The notes under the pieces were generated by a model. The model was not told where the DNA came from and did not search any database. It saw only the letters and a program-made list of their open reading frames with translations. Below, piece after piece: positions 1 through 6,294 of a stretch of 13,947 nucleotides of DNA (its first letter is position 1; the number at the start of each line of letters is the position of its first letter). Source of the stretch: CAYQDF01 sp964416175 (GTDB lineage: Bacteria; Chloroflexota; Anaerolineae; Anaerolineales; UBA4823). The translations under genes and the position numbers were made by a program. The DNA lies in assembly GCA_964416175.1 (NCBI GenBank), contig CAYQDF010000082.1, forward strand, positions 1-13,947, in the 5' to 3' direction.

Positions 1-909
1 CAGCTGGCGTAAGTTTTGCCACCGGATCCGACGGCCCTTTCGACCGAACAGTTCCAGGATGGCTCCCAGCGGACAAAACCACCCGCACCAGACGCGTCCC
101 AGGAACAAAGTGACGACGACGGTAACCAGAGCGGGCCAGTAAGTAGCTAGGAATTCTCGCCCCCCGATCATGGCTGCCAGAGCTTGGAGCGGGTTAAGTC
201 TAGAGAAGAGGTTAATGGGGATGACCTGCAGCTGGCCCTGCAGTGTGCTGGCGATAAGCGCTAAAAACAAGGCCAGCGCGCCATATTGGACGACCTGGCG
301 AGCCCAGATCCACCGCCGGGCGATCACTTTGAGTCGCCGACCGATCTGAGGACCTTTAAGGCGTGTGATCGCCCCCGTCGGGCAGTAAGGGATGCATTGG
401 TTGCACTCATCGCACACCTCGACAGGTGTGTCAAAGGGAGTTGTGACCCGACGGTCTGGGCCGCGCTCCACAAATCCCAATACATGTTTTTGCGCGATCT
501 CATCACAGGCTCTAACACACAACCCACACAGGATGCAATCTTCCTCTGGGCGTTCCGGTGGGAAGCTGGGCTTCTCTACCCCGACTGCTGCGGCAGCGCG
601 TTGAATGGCCGGTACGTCCGGGCACCGGGAGAGAAGCAGGTCGGCCATTACTCGCCGGGTTTGTTGGACAATGGCGGAATCCGTTCGGATTTCCATGCCG
701 GCTTCGACGGCGCAATTACACGATGTCGTCACGCTCGTCCGCCCATTTCGGTTGATCTCAACCAGGCACAATCGGCAGGCGCCGTAGGGTGTCAGGTGTT
801 CGTGGTGGCATAATGTCGGGATGTTAATCCCAGCCAGTCTGGCTGCTTCGAGCACAGTGGTTCCTTCGGGCACCTGGATTCGTTCACCGTTGATCAGTAA
901 ATTCAGCAT
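1..909 (-). CDS. NuoG/HndD-type iron-sulfur head fused to a NapH-like membrane polyferredoxin domain (C-terminus beyond window)
   Basis: The frame starts at ATG 909, 12 nt after the nuoF-like stop, with GGAG about 8 nt upstream, and stays open for 303 codons to the window edge. Residues 1-75 form a [2Fe-2S] ferredoxin fold (Cys34, Cys45, Cys48, Cys64). Two [4Fe-4S] motifs follow: CILCGLCVRAC (125-135) and CDECNQCIPYCP (166-177). This is the order seen at the N-terminus of HoxU, NuoG and HndD. The HxxCxxC part of the usual His-Cys3 cluster, expected around residues 90-110, is absent; only Cys96 remains there. After residue 200 the protein becomes membrane-embedded, with TM segments at about 208-225 and 256-273. 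It then shows GRVWCGWFCPLG (271-282), the CxxxCP signature of NapH/NosR/RdhC-type polyferredoxins. I infer an electron conduit from the NuoEF-like pair to the quinone pool or the outer face. The missing C-terminus leaves the number of further clusters and helices open. Confidence 0.85.
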   Translation of the reverse strand, partial: MLNLLINGERIQVPEGTTVLEAARLAGINIPTLCHHEHLTPYGACRLCLVEINRNGRTSVTTSCNCAVEAGMEIRTDSAIVQQTRRVMADLLLSRCPDVPAIQRAAAAVGVEKPSFPPERPEEDCILCGLCVRACDEIAQKHVLGFVERGPDRRVTTPFDTPVEVCDECNQCIPYCPTGAITRLKGPQIGRRLKVIARRWIWARQVVQYGALALFLALIASTLQGQLQVIPINLFSRLNPLQALAAMIGGREFLATYWPALVTVVVTLFLGRVWCGWFCPLGAILELFGRKGRRIRWQNLRQL

Positions 910-921
910 TGTTGGTTCTCC

Positions 922-2781
922 CTATCTCACCTGGATGGCCTCGAAATTGCAGACTTCACGGCATATTCCGCAGCGGACGCATTTTTCTTCTTCGATGTAA
1001 TGAGGTTCTTTCTTCTCTCCGTGGATCGCGTTCTCCGGGCAAGTCCGCAAACACAGTCCGCATCCCGGGCATTTTTCCGGGATGATGTAGAAGGTGATCA
1101 GATCCTTGCAGACACCAGCCGGGCAGCGTTTTTCCTTAATATGGGCTTCGTATTCGTCGCGAAAGTAACGGATTGTGGTAAGGACGGGGTTTGGAACAGT
1201 TTGACCCAATCCACATAACGACCCTAGTTTCACCGCCTGGCCCAGCTCCTCCAGGAGCTCGATATCCCCTTCGCGGCCATAGCCTCGGGTGATGTAGTCC
1301 AAAATGAGGTACATCTGTTGCGTTCCTTCTCGACAGGCGGTGCATTTCCCGCAGGATTCAAACTTCGTGAAGTTCAGGAAATAGCGTGCCATATCAACCA
1401 TGCAGGTGTTCTCGTCCATGACGATCAGGCCGCCGGAACCCATGATTGATCCTGCTTCACTTAAGCTTTCGAAGTCTACAGGGAGATGCCACAGACTCTC
1501 CGGGATGCAACCGCCTGACGGCCCACCGGTCTGAACCGCTTTAAGCTTCCGACCATTGGAGGCCCCGCCTCCGATGTCCTCGATCAATTGGCGCAGGGTG
1601 ATCCCCATCGGCACTTCAACCAGCCCAGTATTCTTGATTTTGCCAACGATGGAAAAGATGGCAGTCCCTTTGCTTCTCTCACTTCCTTTCGCGGCGAACC
1701 ACTCCGATCCATGGTTGATGATCTGAGGCACCCAAGCCCAGGTTTTCACATTGTTGATATTCGTCGGCCTGCCCCACAAACCACTTTGAGCCGGATAGGG
1801 AGGCCTTGCTCGAGGCTCGCCAATCCGCCCTTCAATGGAAGCCATGAGCGCGGTTTCCTCGCCACATACAAATGCCCCGGCACCCAGCTGGATCTCGACA
1901 TCAAAACTGAAACCAGAGTCGAGGATGTTCTCGCCCAGAAGGCCAGCTTCACGGGCCTCCTGCGCTGCCAGGCCGATCAGCTCCACCGCTTGCGGATACT
2001 CGTTGCGGATATAAATGTAGCCCTGGCTGGCGCCAATTGCATAGGCACCGATGATCATCCCTTCCAGGATGCTGTGTGGGTTGCCCTCGATCAGGCCGCG
2101 ATCCTGGAATGCCCCCGGATCGCCCTCGTCTGCGTTGCAGATCACATATTTGATATCCCCCTGCGCCTTCCTGCAGAGTTCCCATTTCACACCTGTTGTG
2201 AAGCCAGCTCCTCCTCGACCGCGCAACCCAGATTTCTTTATCTCCTCGATGACCTGCTCAGGCGTCAATACGAACAGGGCTTTCTCCAAGGCTCGATACC
2301 CGCCTGCAGCAATGTAATCCTCAATGACCCGTGGATCGATCAAACCGCTGTTCTTCAGCAATATTCGTTCCTGCGCCTTGTAAAATGGCACTTCTGGTTC
2401 ATGAACGATCTTTTGCCCTGAGGATGGATCCGTATAAAGCAGGCGATCGATGATCTCTCCTTTGATGATCGTCTTGTTGACGATATCCTTCACATCATTG
2501 CGCTGGACATGCGTGTAGAAGATCTTCTCCGGATGGATGACCACCAGTGGGCCTTGCTCGCAAAATCCCGGACAACCGGTAGTCTTCAATTCCACTTTCG
2601 CCTCTACTCCAGATGCTTCCAGTTCTTTCTGGAAGGTTGACGCGACTTCGTCAGACGCGAGGGCCAGGCAGCCTGTCCCTCCACATACCATTATCCTGAC
2701 CCTGGTTGGATCGCGTTGGAGAGAGATTTTCTCCTGCCACTTCTCAAATTCTAACGCCGCAATGGATTTGGGCTTAGGCAT
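922..2781 (-). CDS. nuoF: NuoF/HndC/HydB-like NAD(P)H-binding flavoprotein with C-terminal ferredoxin domain
   Basis: 619 aa, soluble. Domains in order: a thioredoxin-like [2Fe-2S] region (Cys33, Cys38, Cys70, Cys74), the FMN loop GLRGRGGAGFTTGVKW (185-200), the NAD(H) region including GAGAFVCGEETAL (300-312), an SLBB-type stretch, the N3-type [4Fe-4S] motif CGKCTAC (477-483) with a distal Cys523, and two C-terminal [4Fe-4S] motifs (Cys571/574/577/581 and Cys601/604/607/611). This long form matches HndC, and HydB of electron-bifurcating hydrogenases, rather than the shorter complex I NuoF. His547, Cys553 and Cys558 precede the C-terminal clusters where I recall a zinc site in HydB; this is tentative. 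The expected reaction is NAD(P)H:acceptor electron transfer through FMN, possibly coupled to ferredoxin. The start overlaps the nuoE-like stop by 8 nt (GAGG about 10 nt upstream), which implies translational coupling. No hydrogenase large subunit is present in the window. Confidence 0.95.
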   Translation of the reverse strand: MPKPKSIAALEFEKWQEKISLQRDPTRVRIMVCGGTGCLALASDEVASTFQKELEASGVEAKVELKTTGCPGFCEQGPLVVIHPEKIFYTHVQRNDVKDIVNKTIIKGEIIDRLLYTDPSSGQKIVHEPEVPFYKAQERILLKNSGLIDPRVIEDYIAAGGYRALEKALFVLTPEQVIEEIKKSGLRGRGGAGFTTGVKWELCRKAQGDIKYVICNADEGDPGAFQDRGLIEGNPHSILEGMIIGAYAIGASQGYIYIRNEYPQAVELIGLAAQEAREAGLLGENILDSGFSFDVEIQLGAGAFVCGEETALMASIEGRIGEPRARPPYPAQSGLWGRPTNINNVKTWAWVPQIINHGSEWFAAKGSERSKGTAIFSIVGKIKNTGLVEVPMGITLRQLIEDIGGGASNGRKLKAVQTGGPSGGCIPESLWHLPVDFESLSEAGSIMGSGGLIVMDENTCMVDMARYFLNFTKFESCGKCTACREGTQQMYLILDYITRGYGREGDIELLEELGQAVKLGSLCGLGQTVPNPVLTTIRYFRDEYEAHIKEKRCPAGVCKDLITFYIIPEKCPGCGLCLRTCPENAIHGEKKEPHYIEEEKCVRCGICREVCNFEAIQVR

Positions 2782-3256
2782 GGGCTTTTACCTCTTCTTC
2801 GGAATATCTCTTCAATACACGGTCTACCTTGCTGGCAGCCATGGCACCAAAGTATCTGCCATCCATTACCATGACCGGGCCCAGGGCGCAGCACCCGAGA
2901 CAATTGACGGTCTCCAGGGTGAATTGCCGATCGCGTGTCGTCTCGCCAGGTTTTATGTTCAGGAGCCTACCAATCTGCTCGACGAGGCGCACGCCGCCAC
3001 GCACATGGCAGGCTGTCCCCAGGCATACCGTTATCAGGTGTTTGCCGCGAGGCTGCAGGCTGAATGCCTTGTAGAATGCAGCAACCTGGTACACTTGAAT
3101 CAAGGGAATCTTCATCCGCTCTGAAATACGCTGCAGGGCTTCCTGAGGCAGATAATAGAACTCTTTCTGGACATCCAGCAGAGAAGGGATCAGCTTCCGC
3201 TGTTCCGGGCCATTTCTCTCAATAATTGCATCTATTTTGTCGAGTTCAATGCTCAT
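2774..3256 (-). CDS. nuoE: NuoE/HndA-like thioredoxin-fold [2Fe-2S] subunit
   Basis: 160 aa, normal length for the NuoE 24-kDa family. An N-terminal helical region (about 1-70, including LIPSLLDVQKEFYYLP) is followed by a thioredoxin-like domain that binds one [2Fe-2S] cluster through Cys78, Cys83, Cys119 and Cys123 (CLGTAC and CLGCC). It would pass electrons to or from the FMN of the NuoF-like partner in a cytoplasmic diaphorase module. The start ATG at 3256 has AAGGAAA about 7 nt upstream. The gene follows the RdhA-like gene by 62 nt and overlaps the NuoF-like start by 8 nt. The same fold occurs in HndA, HoxE, HydC, FdsG and BamG, so partner identity comes from context rather than from this subunit alone. 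Confidence 0.95.
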   Translation of the reverse strand: MSIELDKIDAIIERNGPEQRKLIPSLLDVQKEFYYLPQEALQRISERMKIPLIQVYQVAAFYKAFSLQPRGKHLITVCLGTACHVRGGVRLVEQIGRLLNIKPGETTRDRQFTLETVNCLGCCALGPVMVMDGRYFGAMAASKVDRVLKRYSEEEVKAHA

Positions 3257-3318
3257 GATTATTTCCTTTCGAGTCAGTAGTTCGGCACCAATCGAGCGAT
3301 GTTTTATTTCACCGGTCT

Positions 3319-4728
3319 CTAAAATTCGAGCCAGTCTCGTTGTGAATGCAGAGCCCAGGGGCAGGCTGCCACACAGTTTGAGCAGTCGGTCCCGTTTTCA
3401 ATCCAAAACAAATAGCAGCGTGCGACGTCAACCGGCCACCTCAAGATGCCTTTGCGATTGGATATCGAAGTGGGTTGCGTGGTGCGTTCTCCCCATAGAA
3501 TAGCATTGGCGGGGCAGGCGCTCGCACAGGCATGGCAGGTTTCACAAAAACTGCGCATCCCAAAATCTATCGGCTGGTCTGGTTCCAGAGGCAGATCGGT
3601 GAATACTTTGCAAATCCTCTGCCGGGGGCCATATTCCGGGCTGATGAGCAAACCGTTGCGTCCGAGCTCACCAAGCCCAGCATCTATGGCGAGCGGGATG
3701 CTTTGGGCAGTATCATTGCCACACGGGAGCGCCGGGTATCCAAGCGCGCGGATATATTTCGCCAGCGCGGCTGAGAGCTCGGCCATTTTGGAGTAGGCGA
3801 GCGCTGTTGCGGCGCTGGCTTCATAACCGGGTGAGTTGTTGATCCATTTCCAATTCATCGCGATGCCCATTACAATGGCGTAGCGTAATGGCATTTCGAG
3901 TTCCCCATGGTTGCCCGTGGCTCGCTCGTAGAAGTGTGAATAGATCCAGCGAGGATCGACCTTGGTGATGCCGACCAGATCAGCGCCGTAGAATCGAGCA
4001 ACTTCTTTGATCCGTTCAGACATCCTGCCGGGGTCAGAGACGGGGAGTTTTGTTGGATTGACGGGATCATCCCAGCCGTAGAGGCCTCCCGTTCCGTGCA
4101 TGTGTCCAGAATAGCCATAGTAATCCGGGTGCAAGGTACCTGCAGTGTCATCAACGTAGATTGCCCCTGCGACCAGGGCGCGCCCCTCAGCTTTTTCCAA
4201 GCTGTCCTGAGGAGCGTAAGCGGCAGCAGCCTGAACTTGAAGTTGATAAGATTTATCCCAAATTGTGCGGGAAAAGACAGTATTACGCTCGTCAAAACGG
4301 TCCACTGTAGCTACAAGGAATTCACTGTACGTCGGCTTCTCGATTTTGTTGATTTCTGGAAGCCGCCACCCATGTTCTGCCAGGGCGTGGGCTTTCAACG
4401 CTTCAGCTGTCGAGACGCGCTCTCCACAAGCCGCACAAAACCAGGAAACCGGCGCTGGAGGTTGAGATGTGGGGCCTGCTATTTCGGTCACTTCCGGTCT
4501 TGGCGTAAACGTAGGCGCCACTACCTCTGTGATTTGAGATGTAGGGACGATATCGTGAATGTAGGGCGCGAAGCGATAACGGGAGGGTGGGGAAGGCCTA
4601 AGACCACAGGCCGCCAGAAATCTACCTACCCACAGAGATAGTCCCAGCCAAGAAGCAGACCGGAGAAAGTCTCTCCGGCTGACCTGCCTTTGGGGTGGGA
4701 ATTGGGGTTTCCTTAGCTTACCTTTCAT
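3319..4728 (-). CDS. rdhA: Reductive-dehalogenase (RdhA)-like protein, predicted Tat lipoprotein with a zinc-finger-like insert
   Basis: 469 aa from ATG 4728. This start has AAGGA 8 nt upstream and overlaps the preceding gene by 11 nt; an open extension to 4875 merely shadows that gene. A Tat signal is clear: SRRDFLR (17-23), a hydrophobic stretch, then a lipobox LAAC ending at Cys41, so the mature protein is probably lipid-anchored outside the membrane. A Pro/Thr-rich linker (42-95) leads to a CxxC-x12-HxxxxH element (Cys98, Cys101, His114, His119) resembling a C2H2 zinc finger. The catalytic part has YGADLVGI (247-254), AIDAGLGELGRNGLLISPEY (348-367), and two cluster motifs: CETCHACASACP (395-406) and Cys438/449/452/456. 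These are RdhA hallmarks; the family is corrinoid-dependent and reduces organohalides. Tyr312 in ALAYSKMAE may be the catalytic tyrosine (tentative). The substrate is unknown and non-dehalogenating homologues exist. No RdhB is visible. Confidence 0.88.
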   Translation of the reverse strand: MKGKLRKPQFPPQRQVSRRDFLRSASWLGLSLWVGRFLAACGLRPSPPSRYRFAPYIHDIVPTSQITEVVAPTFTPRPEVTEIAGPTSQPPAPVSWFCAACGERVSTAEALKAHALAEHGWRLPEINKIEKPTYSEFLVATVDRFDERNTVFSRTIWDKSYQLQVQAAAAYAPQDSLEKAEGRALVAGAIYVDDTAGTLHPDYYGYSGHMHGTGGLYGWDDPVNPTKLPVSDPGRMSERIKEVARFYGADLVGITKVDPRWIYSHFYERATGNHGELEMPLRYAIVMGIAMNWKWINNSPGYEASAATALAYSKMAELSAALAKYIRALGYPALPCGNDTAQSIPLAIDAGLGELGRNGLLISPEYGPRQRICKVFTDLPLEPDQPIDFGMRSFCETCHACASACPANAILWGERTTQPTSISNRKGILRWPVDVARCYLFWIENGTDCSNCVAACPWALHSQRDWLEF

Positions 4729-5248
4729 CCTCGGGATCCTTGTGCGATCCGATTCTCCAAGTGGCAAAGCTCGAGACGAAAGCGAGCACTCCAGCCAGAA
4801 GCATAAGGTAAAGGCCAGGGCGCAGCCACGTCCAGACCTCGACGACAGCAAAGCCTCCGAGGCTCCCCCATCCATGTCCCTGAACAGGCAGATCGAAACG
4901 GGCGGCCACCGAGCTTACCCGAGCGAGCAGACGCCAGGCAGCCAGGAAAACAAGAACTCCGGACGAGATTAGCAAGATCTTCGCCAGTTTCCCTATGAGC
5001 ACACTCCCAACTAGACAGAGGAGGATGGCTGCAATTAGGACAGTGGTCAATACCATCATCTGAGGACTTTGTTTGTAGCCCACCAGCTCGCTGCCCGGTC
5101 CGGAAATCAGATAGGGGTAAAGGTCGGTCCTTTCCGAAAACTCCAGGCGAAAGCTCCACCAGGGAAGGAACATCGCGCCGATCATGATGCCACTGGCGAT
5201 GAGTGCCAGAATATTAACTTTCAGAGATAACCGCCTAAGTCGCTTCAC
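4718..5248 (-). CDS. Four-TM membrane protein of unknown function, coupled to the RdhA-like gene
   Basis: 176 aa, not recognised as any named family. It has a basic N-terminus (MKRLRRLSLK) and four hydrophobic segments at about 11-31, 64-84, 88-108 and 144-164. Extracytoplasmic-looking loops carry aromatic and charged residues (about 32-62 and 110-142). There are no haem-binding CxxCH or iron-sulfur motifs and only one cysteine. The start is GTG 5248 with a purine-rich GAGAGG about 10 nt upstream, 14 nt after the ThiF-like stop. The stop overlaps the RdhA-like start by 11 nt, a strong sign of co-translation. By position it could anchor or assist the RdhA-like protein. It is nevertheless larger than the usual three-TM RdhB (about 90 aa) and lies upstream of rdhA, so that role is inference only. 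Confidence 0.8.
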   Translation of the reverse strand: MKRLRRLSLKVNILALIASGIMIGAMFLPWWSFRLEFSERTDLYPYLISGPGSELVGYKQSPQMMVLTTVLIAAILLCLVGSVLIGKLAKILLISSGVLVFLAAWRLLARVSSVAARFDLPVQGHGWGSLGGFAVVEVWTWLRPGLYLMLLAGVLAFVSSFATWRIGSHKDPEDER

Positions 5249-5262
5249 TATTCTCGAACCTC

Positions 5263-6192
5263 TCAGCTGATTAACCGGGTAAACAGCCGGACCAACCAGG
5301 GACGTTTCGCCAGGAGGGGCAACAGTCTCTGACCCCGCGGGCGACCGGAGAGGCGCGAAAGCAATCGCCGGCCCAACCCGAATTTAGCGATGCAGGCGCT
5401 AGTGGGTGTGATGCGCCAATAGCGCGGTGCAACGACCGGTTTCCACTTGCCTGATACCAGTTTGAGGATTTCTAACGCTGCCAGCGTCCCTGTGATCCAG
5501 ACAACCGTGCAGAGTTGTGCATGGGGCAAGTTTCCCTGGCACCAGCCTTCGAACCAATCCGGCCGCCAGGCGCCCTGTGTACGGTAGTAATGGAGGATTC
5601 TCCGGTTTTCCGGAGCATCCATAAAGGTTTTTAACGCTGCGTAGGGCAGTTTATACGGCATCGCCAGGCATTCAGCCGCATAAGGACTTTCGGGCAGAAA
5701 GGTGGAGACTCGCCCCAAGGCGCCGACGGGATAAGCCATCACTGCTGGTTTGCCCAGCTCTTTCGCAGCACCCAGGGTCACAATGCTCAACGCCCAATCG
5801 TCGGCAGCCGGCATGATCACATCCCCCAGACTGATCACCTCATCGACCCTTTCTGGAGTCAATCCCTCCGGATGCACAGCGACCTCAGCCAGGGGATTGA
5901 TTTTCAGAATGCAATCGCGTACACAGCAAGCCTTATTGACACCCAGTGTATCGGTGAAGCAGGTGATCTGCCTGTTCATATTGGAGGGCTGGTAAGTGTC
6001 GTGCTCAATGAGCACAAAATGCTCGACTCCGCTCCTGGCAAGGGCAACAGCAACCACTCCGCCAATCCCTCCGCAGCCAATGATCAAAACCCTGGCACTG
6101 CGGATGCGCGCTTGCTCGGCAGATGTATAAATGCCGAGGTTTCTTTCGAAGAGTTCCTCGTAAGGGATACTGTTCATCATTTGCCGGGCCAC
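5263..6192 (-). CDS. ThiF/MoeB/HesA-family E1-like adenylyltransferase, AorE-like by context
   Basis: 309 aa. Rossmann-type ATP-binding E1 fold: GCGGIGG (39-45) after the first strand, Asp65 in IEHDTYQPSNMNRQ, Asn71 and Arg74 of the conserved SNxNRQ, Lys87, and the DD pair at 131-132. The family adenylates the C-terminal glycine of small ubiquitin-like sulfur carriers such as MoaD and ThiS, or modifies them. The paired CxxC zinc site of most MoeB/ThiF proteins is absent. The C-terminal 40 residues (270-309) are unusually rich in Arg and Leu and could form an amphipathic helix. It lies 102 nt after the AOR gene, and AorE of the Aromatoleum aldehyde oxidoreductase operon is MoeB-like, so a role in tungstopterin supply to the AOR is likely. 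No MoaD-like partner is in the window. The start is taken as GTG 6192 (AGGA 6 nt upstream); ATG 6180 or 6177 are alternatives without a good ribosome site. Confidence 0.85.
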   Translation of the reverse strand: MARQMMNSIPYEELFERNLGIYTSAEQARIRSARVLIIGCGGIGGVVAVALARSGVEHFVLIEHDTYQPSNMNRQITCFTDTLGVNKACCVRDCILKINPLAEVAVHPEGLTPERVDEVISLGDVIMPAADDWALSIVTLGAAKELGKPAVMAYPVGALGRVSTFLPESPYAAECLAMPYKLPYAALKTFMDAPENRRILHYYRTQGAWRPDWFEGWCQGNLPHAQLCTVVWITGTLAALEILKLVSGKWKPVVAPRYWRITPTSACIAKFGLGRRLLSRLSGRPRGQRLLPLLAKRPWLVRLFTRLIS

Positions 6193-6226
6193 AGGTGATC
6201 CTGCTCATACCCCGGTCACGAGACGA

Positions 6227-6265
6227 GAGGCCCCAACACATTGGTAATAAACCAGTTGGGGCCTC
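6227..6265 (-). promoter_or_regulatory. Strong stem-loop in the AOR-thiF intergenic gap
   Basis: A perfect 11-bp inverted repeat, GAGGCCCCAAC (6227-6237) and GTTGGGGCCTC (6255-6265), encloses a smaller hairpin TGGT-AATAA-ACCA (6242-6254). A weaker 5-bp hairpin (6281-6295, AGCCT/AGGCT) touches the AOR stop codon. No T-run follows on the minus strand, so this is not a standard intrinsic terminator. It could stabilise the 3' end of the ferredoxin-AOR message, mark a processing site, or partly terminate transcription so that downstream genes are made at a lower level. Confidence 0.75.
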
Positions 6266-6294
6266 AAGTCATTGCAAACCAGCCTTTCGCAGGC

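Noticed and set aside
286..813. 175-codon open frame on the plus strand
   Set aside because: It is the antisense shadow of the iron-sulfur head of the NuoG/NapH fusion, where the minus-strand frame shows ordered cluster motifs.
1588..2421. 277-codon open frame on the plus strand
   Set aside because: Antisense to the NuoF-like gene, with no family motif and no ribosome site of note.
922..3256. Reading the nuoE/nuoF-like pair as part of respiratory complex I
   Set aside because: No other nuo subunits are present, NuoF has the long HndC/HydB form, and the NuoG head continues into a NapH-like domain.
4725..5159. 144-codon minus-strand frame overlapping the four-TM gene
   Set aside because: It is the same strand in another frame, with no hydrophobic pattern or motif; the four-TM frame has regular helices and coupled boundaries.
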